This document shows, in pieces, positions 10,740 to 22,551 of a stretch of DNA of 64,000 nt; positions within the stretch are counted from its first letter, which is position 1; every line of letters starts with the position of its first letter. Below the pieces are notes generated by a model. It ran no database searches. It was not told where the DNA came from and saw only the letters and a program-made list of their open reading frames with translations. This DNA is from Alopecurus myosuroides (Eukaryota; Streptophyta; Magnoliopsida; Poales; Poaceae), in assembly GCA_028641055.1 (NCBI GenBank), contig CM054061.1, forward strand, positions 60,780,974 to 60,844,973, given 5' to 3'. A program made the translations under genes and the position numbers.

Positions 10740-10746
10740 TGATACG

Positions 10747-12362
10747 TGATAAGTCTCAAACATATCTATAATTTTTGATGTTCCATGTTGATTTCATGCC
10801 ATATGCTACATGTTTTCTATACACTTGATGTCATTTTTATGGATTTCCTGGGACTAGCCTATTGACAAGATGACACAGAGTCAGTTCCTATTTTCTGCTG
10901 TTTTGGTTTCAGAAAAGTTATTCTGGAAATATTCTCGGAATTGGACGAAGCAAAATCCCAGGGTCCTAGAAATCTGTCACGTACACGGAGTCCGGATGGG
11001 GGACCTGGAGCCACCACACCATAGGGTGGCGCCCCCTTGGCCGCGCTAACAGGTGGTGTGGCCCCTGGCTGCCCACCGATGTTGCGCTTTCGCCTATTTA
11101 AGCTCCTCCTCGCGTTAACCCTAAATACACGAGCCTCCATCCACGGAAAGTTCCTTAGCCGCCGTCATCGCCAGCCCTAGTTCGGGAGGGTTCTGAAGCT
11201 CTCCCTGGCACCCCGCCGGGAGGGAGAATCATCACCGAAGGGCTCTTCATCACCATGTCTACCTCCGGAGTGATGCGTGAGTAGTTCATCCTTGGACTAT
11301 GGATCCATAGCAGTAGCTAGATGTTTGGCTTATCCTCTTTATGCCTCATGTTTAGATCTTGTGAGCTGCCTAACATGATCAAGATCATCTTATTGTAATG
11401 CTACTTGTTGTGTTTGCTGGGATCCGATGAATATTGAATGCTATGTCCAATGATTGTCAATATATCATGTTTATGTCATTTATGATCGTGCATGCTCTCC
11501 GTCAATAGTTGATGCTTTGGCCAAGTTGATACTTTTAACTCAAAGAGGGAGTATTTATGCTCGATAGTGGGTTCATGCCTCCCTTTCATTCACGCTCGAG
11601 TGACGGAAACGTAACGGACGGGGATGTATTGTTGCCATTAGGGAGAAAACAACAAAGTTTTCATTGTTTACATTACACACTTTCCTTAAGGAAATAATCT
11701 GTTGTTTGCAACTTAATACCCGAGGTTTGATTGGATGACACTCCGAGGGTGGATTATTGTTCATAGATGCGGTTGAATAATTGTCTATGAGTTATGTTGT
11801 AATGCCCGCATGAATCACATAGTAATCATCATGTCATGCATATGCACTACGGTGTAGCCTTTATATATGTCAATTTCCCAGCTGTAATTTGTTGACCCAG
11901 CATGTTATCTATCTTTTTTGGAGACACACCACTAGTGAACTATGGACCCCGGTCCATTCTTTTACACTGATAATACAACCACTGCAAACATTGTTTTCCT
12001 TTCATTTACTGCAATTATTGTTTTCCTCTCATTCACTGCCATCACTATTCTCTTTTCATTTACTGCAAATAAGTACTCTTTTCCACACCATACACCTAAT
12101 CCTTTGTGTTAGCAAAACCGGTGAGATTGACAACCTCACTGTTTCGTTGGGGCAAAGCTCTTTGATTGTGTTGTGTAGATTCCACGTTGCTGCTAGGTCT
12201 GGTAGTGCGCTCTGCCAACATTAGCTGTCTTCAACTTTCAGAAGTGATTTATTTCTCCTACTGGTCGATTAAACCTCAGTTTCTTTCTGAGGGAGAACTT
12301 GCTACTGTTCTCTTCATACCTTCCTCTTGGGGTCTCCCAACGAGTGCACTCCTGCACCATCA
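10747..12362 (+). repeat. 5' LTR of element B
   Basis: 1616 bp from TGATAAGTCTCAAAC to CACCATCA. The partner is 27272-28890. A TATA-like CCTATTTAAG lies at 11093-11102 after a GC-rich segment. The alternative start at 10740 (TGATACG) is the first 7 bp of element C, as the 28891 junction shows. Confidence 0.85.
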
Positions 12363-12372
12363 AGATGTTTTC

Positions 12373-12390
12373 TGGCGCCGTTGCTGGGGA
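12373..12390 (+). other. Primer binding site (tRNA-Asp) of element B
   Basis: TGGCGCCGTTGCTGGGGA matches the complement of tRNA-Asp except for one base and lies 10 bp after the LTR end, as in element A. Confidence 0.85.
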
Positions 12391-12559
12391 GAAAGAGGAT
12401 TTCTGCAAGGGGAGTTTCTCACTCCAATCTCTTTACAGTGTTTTTGTTTTGCTTAGTTTATTTTATTTTGTCTTGGTTGCTTCTCTATATCAAAAACACA
12501 AAAAAATTAGTTCTTATTCTAGTTGTTATTTTTATCCTATTTTTAATCTTCTTAAAAAG

Positions 12560-13971
12560 AGTACTCCTGAGAACACTAAGTTATGTGACTTTACTAGCAC
12601 AAACAACAGATATTTTATTAGTACACCTATTGCTCCACATGTTATGATTTTCATGAGATTAAGCATGCCCTGTTAAATCTTGTTACGAGAGAGCAATTTT
12701 CTAGTGTTAGTTCTGATGATGCTGCTGCTCACCTTAATAATTTTGTTGAACTTTGTGAGATGCAAAAATATAAGGATGTAGATGGAGATATTATTAAACG
12801 GAAATCATTTCATTTCTCTTTGAGAGGAAGAGCTAAACAATGCTTGCTATCTTTGCCTAGAAATAGTATTTATTCATGGACTAAATGTAAAGATTCTTTC
12901 ATCTGGAAATATTATCCTCCTGCTAAGATTATATCTTTAAGAAGTAGCATTATGATTTTTAAGCAACTTGATAATAAGCATGTTGCTAAAGATTGGGAAA
13001 GAATGAAATATTCCTTGAGTGATAAGCTTGATGCTATTATGTCTATGCTTGTGAATGTTAAAACTTATGTTGATCCAAATAATGTTCCTTTAGCTTCTTT
13101 GGTTTCTCAACAAGAGCATGTTGATGTGAATTTCATTAAAAATAATAATTTCAACAACAATGATTATAGGAATAATTTTGGTAGCAACAATTATAGGCCA
13201 TATCCTTCTAATAATGTTAATGGTTATGTCAATTCTTATGGTAATTCCTACAACATCAATAGAAGTGTACCCTCTAATCTTGAAAACATTCTTAAGGACT
13301 TTATTAGTACACAAACTTCTTTCAATAAATCTGTTCAGGAAAAGTTTGTCAAAATAGATGTTCTTGTTTCTAAAGTTGATAGCCTTGCTCTTGATGTTGA
13401 TCTTCTTAAAATAAAGGTTATTCCTCACGATGTTAAAGAAAGACAAACTCTGAAAGCCATTCAAGTTAGAATTGATGACAATGTTAGGATGTTAGCTGAA
13501 TTGTATGCTAGGTGGGAAAGAGAAGATGAAATTACTAGAAATAATAATATAGCTAAAGTTTGCACTATTACCACCTCTAGTAGAACTGAAGTTTCTAATG
13601 CTACTAAACCTCCTACTATTAATGGTAAAGTAATTGGTGTTGATAATGTCTCCACTTCTTCTGCTAAACATTTAAAATTTCCAGAAACCACTGAAAATGT
13701 TCCTGATAAAAGTGCTAAAATTTTTCGAAATATGGGAGAGAATGGTCCGATTACCTTTGATAAAAATGATTTTGATTTTGATGATTGCAATATTTCTGAA
13801 GTAATTATGTTCCTAAAAAAACTTGCTAGTAGTCCTAATGCTAGTGCTATGAATTTGGCTTTCACAAAACATGTTACAAATGCTCTCATGCAAATTAGAG
13901 AAGAAGAATTAAAACGTGAAGCATCTATCCTTTGGAAGCTAGTGATGGTTGGGAACCCATTATTAAAATGA
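12560..13971 (+). pseudogene. Gag of element B (start codon and N-terminus damaged)
   Basis: The N-terminal text PENTKLCDFTS is at 12567, but the ATG seen at the equivalent place in C (30658) is lost here. Stops and frame changes follow until about 12700. From 12760 one open frame of 403 codons runs to 13971. It contains FSLRGRAKQCLLSLPRNSIYSWTKC and YPPAKIISLRSS of the Gag core, an Asn-rich middle (residues 125-175) and a helical, charged C-terminal part. There is no CCHC knuckle. The frame then overlaps the protease frame starting at 13932. Role known for the family: particle structural protein. Confidence 0.7.
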
Positions 13972-14436
13972 AAGTGAATGATTTTGATTGTAATAATTTG
14001 TGTGATCTTGGTGCTAGTATCTCTGTTATGCCTAAGAAACTTTATGATATGCTTGATCTACCACCTTTGGAACACTGTTATTTGGATGTTCGTCTTGCTG
14101 ATAATGCTAGAAAGAAACCTTTGGGGAGAGTTGATGATGTTTTATTATGGTTAACAATAACCTTGTCCCCGTTGATTTTATTGTTATGAATATTAAATGC
14201 AATTCTTCTTGTCCTATTGTTTGGGAAGACCCTTTCTTAGAACTGTTGGTGTTGTTATTGATATGAAAGAGGGGAATATTAAATATCAGCTCCCACTCAA
14301 GAAAGGTATGGAACACTTTCTTGGGAAGAGAATCAAGTTGACTTTTATTCTATTATTAGAAAAAGTTACAATTTGGATGCTTCTTCACTTGAAAATACTT
14401 TATTCTTGTTTTCTGGGCCTAGTTAAAAGGCGTTAA
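13932..14436 (+). pseudogene. Retropepsin-like protease of element B
   Basis: The frame at 13932-14189 has NNLCDLGASISVMPKKLYDML, with the D-L-G-A-S active site at 14004-14018 and the flap region after it. A frame change near 14160-14200 leads into the second part, with DPFLRTVGVVIDMKEGNIKYQL, where related copies read GRPFLRT. The domain order Gag then protease is that of Athila-type pol, but the sequence runs straight into the 3' non-coding region. No RT follows. The 40-bp overlap with the gag frame may be an old frameshift site or decay. Confidence 0.75.
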
Positions 14437-16666
14437 AGAAAATCACTTCTTGGGAGATAACACATGTTTTTATTGTTGCAATGTTTTCTTCTGTTTTCTT
14501 TCAGTCAAGGTGTTGTTTACTTCTGTAGAAACTCCTGCGTATCTTTATTTTCTCGTATTTGTTGTGCCAAGTAAAGTCTCTACTGAAAAGTTGAAGTTAG
14601 ATTTGGATTTCTGCGCAGGAAACAGATTGCTGTTGTCAAATGTTAAATTCGTATTAATTCACAGAAAGATCAAAATGACTTCCAATTTTTTTGCTTAATC
14701 CTCAGCTATTTCCGAATCTTTTCTATTTTTATGTTTTTCTATTTGAGCAACGTAAATGCCTCGAAAAAATTCGTATTTACAGACTGTTCTGGTTTTGACA
14801 GATTCTGCCTTTTTTACTTGCATTCTCTCTTTTACTATGTTGAGTGGATTTCTTTGCTTCATAAAACATCGGTGGATTTAGCTAATGTTTAAAACATATT
14901 AATAATGCTTGTGTCCACGGAGAACATGTGAGTTTTTTTATTGTGCACTAACCCTCTAATGAGAATTACTTTGAGTTTGGTGTGGAGGAAGTTTTCAAGG
15001 GTCAAGAGAAGAGGGTGATATAATGTTATCAAGAAGAGTGAAACGCCTAAGCTTGGGGATGCCCCTGTGGTTCATCCCAGCAAATTCTATGAAGACTCAA
15101 GCGTCTAAGCTTGGGGATTCCCAAGGCATCCCCTTCTTCATCAGCAACTTACCAGGTCATTTCTAGTGAAACTATATTTTTATTCGGTCACATCATATGC
15201 ACTTTACTTGGAGCGTCTTCTTGTTTTTATTTTGTTTTCCTTGCTGCAATAAACATAGTTGTAACCCAGCATTATTGTGTGGGAGAGACACGCTCCGATT
15301 TTTTCATATGAATACTCGTCATGCTCGTATTCTCAGTTTTCTTCTAGCTGCTGTAAATCCTTTTAGCTCCTATTTTTCATGCACCTCTTATTCAGAATTG
15401 TTAGTTCTAGTAGAGTAGTAGTACTACTCTTTTGTTTTATTGATATATCATTTGGAGAGTTTTTGTTAATATTGAAATGATTGGTGTTGGAAAGCAGTAG
15501 TAAAATATTTCATGCTTATAACGGTGCAAAAAGAAGCTTGTCTAGACTGTGGCTAGACTTTATCATGTTATGTTGGATGTTATTTTAATTCTATTCTTTG
15601 TAGTTATTATTGTAGCATGACTTGTCTCAAATAGATGAGAGTGCTTAATGTGACATTGAAAGAATCATGAGTTGTTTTTATCACATTGAAGCATAATATT
15701 GTGTTATTCTCTTTCGAATGCTTTATTTGGTTGACTTGGCGCATTCTTACACCATGTTATGACTATAAACTAGTCACCTATAGCCTCTATCATCATTTAG
15801 TTTTTTACTTGTAATACCGTTTATGCTTTAATTAATAATGTTTTTGTCGTTGCGCATGATTATGGCCATTATTGCTCTCTTATTTTCTCATCTTTGCTAG
15901 CCTCCACCTGTACTGAGTATGAGCTCTACTCGTGCATCCAACTCACAAAAACCAAAGTTTGCCAAATGTGTCCACCATACCTACCTACATGTCGTATTTA
16001 ACCGCCACTCCAAGTAAATTTCTCATGTGCTACCTTTGAAACCTTCAAAATTCTACCTATTTTGTGACCCTGTTTTAGCTCATGAGGACGTAAATAGAGA
16101 ATCTTTGTCTCACTTATTGATTGGACTTTACACACCTAGACTAGTGGCACATGTGCTTATCCAAATTGATAAAAGAACTGGCAGCGGGGTGCCCAGCCCC
16201 AAAATTGGTTACTGTAAATTCTCTTCACTCTTTTTGCCCCTGATTTATCCGTCAAAGCATAATTCTGTAAACAAAAGAGAAGATGGATGATCTACTACAC
16301 CAGTAGCGTCCTTCAATGGGAGCCGCTCTTCTAAGGTCTAGTAGGCTTGTGACGTACTGTATTGTCTGTTTACCATTCGTTGACATATGCTAACACCTCT
16401 CTAAAAAAATGTTTTCAATACCTCTGTTTAATAAAATTAAAAGATCTAACACATGAGTTAGTCCCTGCTTCCCTCTACGAAGGGCCTTTCTTTTACTTTT
16501 ATGTTGAGTCTCAATCTTCAAACTTTATGCACAATTAAGAGAGTGTAGTTGTCATTCTGAGTATAATGTGCACCCGTCCCCAAGATTATTATTGATTGAT
16601 TCATGATATGTTATTACTTGCTCTCAAATTATTTGTTTCTAGTCATCCACTTGAACTTTATTGGTG
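14437..16666 (+). other. 3' non-coding region of element B (left of E)
   Basis: Holds two AAGCTTGGGGAT motifs (15049, 15107), the imperfect GGGGATTCCC/GGCATCCCC hairpin (15113-15133) and the block conserved in five elements (15898-16095). It resumes after E at 26938 with GTCCTGGCATTTAT and runs to the polypurine tract at 27257. Short open frames here are not conserved as proteins between B and C. Confidence 0.7.
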
Positions 16667-18133
16667 TGATAACCCACCAGTATAGGGGGTGTATCATAGT
16701 ACTTTCGATAAATAAGAGTGTCAAACTCAACAAAGAGCAGAAGGTGTTGAAAAGCAGGTTGGATAGAGGATTCACTATAAACACTAGCAAACAAGTTTTG
16801 GTGGTTTTTGATATAGCAGATAGCGAGTAAGTAAAAGACAGTAATAATAACTAAAGCGAGTGGCCCAATCCTTTTTAGAGCAAAGGACAAGCCGGTTGGT
16901 TTACTTATGATTACCAAACGTTCTCGAGGACACATGGGAACTTCGTCAAGCGCTTTCGTTCCATACAGTTGATTAATATTTATTGTTTTGATAGGTGTTG
17001 TGTGGGTGAACCTATTCTAATGCACCGCCGAAGCATACTTGTGATTATACCCCTTGCAAGCATCCGCAACTACACGCTAACCACGACCTTAAACTCTGGG
17101 ATCCTACACTCCCTCATGCATCAGTTTCCTAACGGGAGTTTAGGTTTCTGTCACTCCGTCAACCCCCACAATTATTATCCAATACACAATGCATCCCTCT
17201 AGGCCCATAAAGGTGAAGTGTCATGTGGTCGATGATCACATGACACCAGTAGAAGAATAGCACCGCAACTTAAATATCAAACCATTAGATATTACTTCAA
17301 CATAATTCCACTACTAACATCTTGACTTCGCCCATGTCCTCAAGAACTAAATGGACTTCTCACAAGACATCATATGTATCATAATCAGAGGTGGTATAAT
17401 GATGAATAAGAATCTGGTCATAAAGTGCAAACACCGATAAATCTCGTAAGCATCAACTACTAACAAGTAATCCACACCGAGAGAGAGATCTAGTGGAAAA
17501 AAATAACCCTAATTGTTACAGTGGGACGGAGGTGGATGGTGAGGATGATGGTGCTGGTGGTGAGGATGATGACGCTGATGATTTTGATGATGCCCGGAGC
17601 GATGAAGGTGACGATGGCGATGATTTCCCCTCTTCGGGGAGGAATTTCCCCGGCAGATTTCTCCATGTCGGAGAGCTTTTCTATCTTTGTTGTTTTCCGC
17701 CCCAAGGAGGCAGCGGAATATTTCCTATATGGTTCCCCCGGTCTTAGGGTTCCCTCGGGATGAAGTACGCGAGAGGGGGCTGCCAGTGGTGGGCTAGGGT
17801 GGCCACACCACGTGGTGGCACGACCAAGGGGAGGGACGCGCCACCAGGTGGTGTGGGCCCCTGGTGGCCCCCCTCTGGCTCCCCTCCCGGCTGGCTCCCT
17901 CATCTGGTGTTCTTGGAATTCTCTCATGTACCCCTTCTTCTTCTGATCTTCATAAATAGGGTATCTTGACGGTGCTTTTTCCAGCAGATTTCTAGTCCCG
18001 GTGAATTATTCTCCAATAATTGTAAAACATGCAAAATAGATGAAATAACATAACTAGTGCATCATAATATGAAATATATCGATGAATAACAATAAATTAC
18101 AATATAAAATAGTGATGCAAAATGGACATATCA
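16667..18133 (-). repeat. 3' LTR of element E
   Basis: 1467 bp; on the minus strand it begins TGATATGTCCATTTTGCATC and ends GGGTTATCA. Its partner is 25443-26932. A GAT/GGT-rich trinucleotide stretch (17515-17630) and a GC-rich stretch with CCACCAGGTGG (about 17840-17850) are inside. The open frame on the minus strand at 17490-17927 is just this low-complexity region. Confidence 0.9.
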
Positions 18134-18148
18134 ACTCCCCCCAAGCTT
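18134..18148 (-). other. Polypurine tract of element E
   Basis: On the minus strand AAGCTTGGGGGGAGT immediately precedes the 3' LTR, the usual plus-strand primer position. Confidence 0.85.
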
Positions 18149-19855
18149 AGACCTCGCTTGTCCCCAAGTGAAACTGAATTCAGTAAACATGACCACGGGT
18201 TTATGGAGTGAAGTGTCGATAAATAAAATACGAACAAGAAGCATCACATTTAACAATACACAAGTAATTCTAGACAGCAACTTCCTCTCATATAACTTAA
18301 CTTGAAACTATTAGAGAGATTCACATTAAAGGTGCAAAAATAAATCATAATTGGTGATGGAAAACTTTTCTCTTGGTAAGAGAACAATTAACATATTGTA
18401 CTTATCTTTCGATCAGGGTCTTTATATTACAGCTTATATTGCACAGTTTAACATGCTCAATCATAACAGTCTCTTTTTAGTCATTGATAACTTTCAAAGT
18501 GATATTCAGTCAGATAAAAACATTGTACCAAACAAGGAAGGATAAAAGACATGATTGAAGAAATCAACATGTAGATGGTAGGATCACAACAACTCAAATG
18601 CTTGCTTAAGACAAAATGGAGTAGGTTTACTGACTCAACATAAAAGTAAAATATAGGCCCTTAGTAGAGGGAAGGAGGGATTAACTCATGTGCTAGAGAT
18701 TTTTATTTGATAAACAAAGGTGATGAAAACAATTTTGAGAGAGGTGTATGTCTATGTCAACGAATCAACAAACAAACAATACATTAAGTCACAAGCTATC
18801 TAGACTTTACAAGAGCAGCTCCCATTGAAGGACGCTACTGGGGTAGTAGATCATCCATCTTTACTTTTGTTTACACAATTATGCTTTGACTGATAAATCA
18901 GTGGCAAAAAGAGTGAAGATAATTTATAGTAATTAAGTTTGGGGATGGGAACCCCGTTGCTAGCTCTTCTAGCAGTTGGATAAGCATATGTGCCACTAGT
19001 CCATGTGTGTAAAGTACAATCAACGAGTGAAATAAAGACCGTGTACCTACGACCTCATGAGCTAAAACAGGGGCACAAAACAGGTATAATTTTGAAGGTT
19101 TTAAAAGTAGCACATGAGAAATTTACTTGGAGTGGCAGTTAAATACCACATATAGGTAGGTATGGTGGACACATATGGAACGGTTTTTGGCTCAAGGCTT
19201 GGATGCACGAGAAGCATTCCCTCTCAGTACAGGTTTTTGACTAGCAAGGCTAGGTAGCAAGCATAAGAGTTTAGGGAAAACAAGCAAATATACATGTGAT
19301 AGAAACAATCATGCAATCTTCCTTGGAGGTACAAACGATTCTTAACTTGAGAATACTAAGCTTATGAGCCAACAAGAAAGAAAGATAATGGAATAATATA
19401 TCTACATGCATCTCCCTATTTTCTATTTAAGCCTCAAAGTGTTGTTGCTACTGAGAATGCTAAGTTTGCCAAAACCAAAAATATTAAATTGATGCTCCCA
19501 TATTGATACCAATACTAACAACAAGATCAATCATATAATATAAATTGCAAACTAAAATAAGGTGTGCAGAAAGTAAATTATAAAACCTCTCATTAATAGT
19601 TCATAACGGCAAGTCACACCAAGGGATACATCGATAACCAACTAAAGGAGAGATACTTCCATACTGCAAACCATCCTATACGATAACTTCTCTACTCATG
19701 ATATGACTCTACTAAAAGGTAAAAAGGTGAAAGATAAAGGTGTGATACTGTGGCACTCCCCCAAGCTTGGAACAATCCAAGGGGATGCCAATACCAATGA
19801 TGAATTACTCCTTCGGTGGTGATGGTGAATCCTTCCAATCATCAGACTTCCAAGG
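18149..19855 (-). other. 3' non-coding region of element E
   Basis: Reverse-complement homologue of the 3' regions of A, B and C. It contains the five-element conserved block (19060-19255) and, near ORF3, a polypurine-like AAGCTTGG with a following GGCATCCCC arm (19755-19796). Like B, and unlike C and F, it lacks the GACACTCCTCC hairpin. No protein domain is seen. Confidence 0.65.
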
Positions 19856-20305
19856 TCAAGTCTCTCCATCAAAAAATGATGGCTTGGCCTCCAATATCCT
19901 GAAACTGGCAGCAGAACTTATACGTTTAAACATGATCTCATACTCACAGTTTTGATTCTTCCTGTCGTAGAGTTGTGCTTGTAATTTGTTGGTGGCCTCG
20001 TGGAGCGAGAAGATATCCTCCCAAAGCTTGGAAGTCTCCTTCTTGTGCTCAGCAATCAGCTCTGCATTTATTATGTGGATGATGTCCACTTCAAGCTCCG
20101 CCATCTTCTTGTACCTAAAGACTTCTTGCTCCAGCTCTTCCATCCTAGATTCCAGACTGCCTTCTCCTTTAGGACCCTGAACATCTTCTTTCTGCACCAC
20201 CCCATCCTTGAGCAGCAACTCCTTGGGATGGATCTTCAACTCATTCATGTACGGGTTGACGACATTCACGAAGAAGTTGTCCTTGGGAGTTCCCGAATAG
20301 GACAT
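19856..20305 (-). CDS. ORF3 of element E: coiled-coil protein downstream of integrase
   Basis: 149 residues from the ATG at 20305 (MSYSGTPKDNFFVNVVNPYM). An in-frame Met further upstream (20581) would start inside GC-rich promoter-like DNA, so I prefer 20305. Residues 48-135 are almost all helical heptads (SRMEELEQEVFRYKKMAELE, then KLWEDIFSLHEATNKLQAQL), a strong coiled-coil by eye. There is no signal peptide, membrane segment or enzyme motif, so it is unlike a classic envelope protein although it occupies that place. It is the one intact frame of E. Similar predicted proteins occur in pooid Athila-like elements (memory, not searched). Function unknown. Confidence 0.65.
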   Translation of the reverse strand: MSYSGTPKDNFFVNVVNPYMNELKIHPKELLLKDGVVQKEDVQGPKGEGSLESRMEELEQEVFRYKKMAELEVDIIHIINAELIAEHKKETSKLWEDIFSLHEATNKLQAQLYDRKNQNCEYEIMFKRISSAASFRILEAKPSFFDGET

Positions 20306-20600
20306 TGTGGCTCTAAATCTGAAGATGAAATCAGGCAGCAAAAGATCGAAACGAGAATACGACGAGAAATGATATATGAACCTTAGGGGATCCGGGAGAT
20401 TATATAGTGAAAAGTTACGTAATAAAAGGATGGTGCAGGGCGAAAGCGGGTCGGAGACGGGCTCTGAGGCGCCCACATTATGTGGTGGCGCCGCCAGGGG
20501 TGGGCCGCGCCACCAGGTGGTGTGGTCACCGACTCCTACCCTTTTTGGCTCATATTTTTTCATATTTTCCATAAACAACAAAAATATATGTTAAAAAATA
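20306..20600 (-). promoter_or_regulatory. LTR-like promoter upstream of ORF3 in element E
   Basis: On the minus strand a GC-rich stretch with CCACCTGGTGG (about 20509-20519) is followed by a TATA-like TATATAA (20400-20406) and, 95 bp later, the ORF3 ATG. The arrangement (GC-rich hairpin, then TATA, then leader) mirrors that of the LTR promoters in this window. It suggests ORF3 has its own transcript (inference). Confidence 0.5.
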
Positions 20601-20632
20601 AAACACGAAATTTTTCTTACCAAAACTGTTAC

Positions 20633-21990
20633 CTATTCGAAAACAACCTCTACAGTTTCTGGAATCTTCTCTTTAATGAACTCCTTCGGAGTCACCACTT
20701 GAATATTATCAACATCTTCATCATAAGAATCTCCGAAAATATAATATTTTAGTATTTGCCCATTCACCACTTGCGTAGAGTTATCTTTAAGTGGAAACAA
20801 TTTTGATTGCACCCAAACGATACACTTCTTCAATAACAAAAGGTCCTTCCCATCTCGAGAGTAATTTTCCTTCAAAAAATCAAAGACGAGACCTATACAA
20901 TACAACTTTCTCACCAACATGAAACTCTCTTTAAGAATACTCCTATGGTGCCATTTTTTAACTTTCACTTTAACGAGTCTAGCATTTTCATAAGCTTCAC
21001 TTCTCCATTCATCTAAAGAACTTAAGTCAAGCATCCTTTTCTAACCAGCAAGTTTAAAATATCTATTTAGTTCTCTCACTGCCCAATAAGCTTTGTGTTC
21101 TAATTCTAAAGGCAAGTGATAAGCTTTTCCATAAACCATTTTATAAGGAGACACACCCATAGGATTTTTATAGGAATTTCTATAAGCCCATAAAGCATCA
21201 TTTAACTTATCAGCCCAATTTTTTCTAGATTTATTAACAGTCTTTTGCAAGATAGATTTAATTTCTCTATTTTATAATTCTACTTCCCACTTTTTGAGGA
21301 TGATAAGCTAAGTCAATTCTATTTTAGCAAGGGTTTTTATAAACCACCATGAATAAAGTGAGAACCTCCATTAGTCATAAGATATCTAGGCACACCAAAC
21401 CTAGGGAAAATAACATCTTTAAGCATTTTTAATGAGGTTTTACCATCATCACTCTTTGTAGGTATAACTTCTACCCATTTAGTAACATAATCAACACCAA
21501 CAAGTATATAAGTGTAACCATTCGAAGGAGGAAATGGACCCTTAAAGTCAAAACCCCAACAATCAAAAGGTTCAATAACAAGAGAATAATTCATAGGCAT
21601 TTCATTACGTCTAGAAATATTACCAACCCTTTGACATTCATCACAAGATAAAATAAACTTTCGTGCATATTTAAAGAGAGTAGGCCAATAAAAACCTGAT
21701 TGTAGAACCTTCTGTGCGGTTCTATCTGCAGCGTGATGTCCTCAATACGCACTACCATGGCACTTTCTCAATATTTCTCGTTGTTCATGTTCTGGGATAA
21801 ATCTTCGCATAATACCATATACTCCTTCTTTATATAAGTGTGGGTCATCCCAAAAATAATGCCTCAAATCATAAAAGAATTTTCTTATTTGATGAGCTGT
21901 AAAGGTCGGAGGCAAATACTTTGAAACAATAAAGTTAGCATAATCTGCATACCAATGACTATCTCGGGGGTTCACTTTTATTGCAGCCAG
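20633..21990 (-). pseudogene. Integrase of element E, catalytic Asp replaced
   Basis: Read from 21990 downwards: a zinc-binding region with HEQREILRKCHGSAY and CDECQRVGNISRRNEMP, then the catalytic core with FDCWGFDFKGPFPPSNGYTY and GVDYVTKWVEVIPTKSDDGK, then [20 protein letters not shown] and the C-terminal domain to 20633. The first catalytic Asp (GFDFKG) is present. The second, expected in TDGGSHF, reads TNGGSHF because of AAT at 21370-21372. Stops lie near 21743, 21335 and 21250-21335. Known role: inserts element DNA into the chromosome. This copy is inactive. Confidence 0.88.
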
Positions 21991-22009
21991 CTATTCATTT
22001 GGAAAACTC

Positions 22010-22520
22010 TCATTAACAGGAATAGGGTCATAAGCAATGTTTTCCAATCTAGATAAAGTATCAGCAACAGATTTTCATCACCCTTCCTATCTACAATATG
22101 CAAATCAAACTCTTGTAAAAGCAACACCCATCTAATAAGCCTAGGCTTAGCATCTTTTTTTCCTTAAGGTATTTAATAGCAGCATGATTAGTGTGAATAG
22201 TAACTTTTGAACCAACTATATAAGGTCTAAACTTATCACAGGCAAACACTACAGCTAGGAACTATTTTTCAGTGGTAGCATCATTCTTTTGAGCAGAATC
22301 AAGAGTCTTACTAGCATACTTATCTAGCATCAAGAGTCTTAATACATTCAACTTCTTATCTATAGTTGTCCAAGAATAGCACCTACATCAAAATAAATAG
22401 CATCACACATAACTTTAAAGGGAAAATCTCAATCAGGTGGTTGAACAATAGGGGCAGTAGTTAAAGCCTTCTTTAGAGTTTTAAAAGCTACCTTGCAATC
22501 ATCATAAAAAACAAAAGGTA
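22010..22520 (-). pseudogene. RNase H domain of element E
   Basis: The minus strand reads LDSAQKNDATTEK, then [39 protein letters not shown] and [16 protein letters not shown], the standard Gypsy RT-linked RNase H. Frame changes and at least one stop (after TTEK) split it, and for this reason no long open frame covers it. Position directly after the RT fits the pol order. Confidence 0.8.
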
Positions 22521-22551
22521 CATATTTTTGGAGGAGATTAGTAAGAGGCTT

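Noticed and set aside
17490..17927. Minus-strand open frame of 145 codons (and its twin at 26328-26702)
   Set aside because: Both lie wholly in the E LTRs and encode the GAT/GGT-rich and GC-rich promoter stretches; they are not conserved as protein between the two LTRs.
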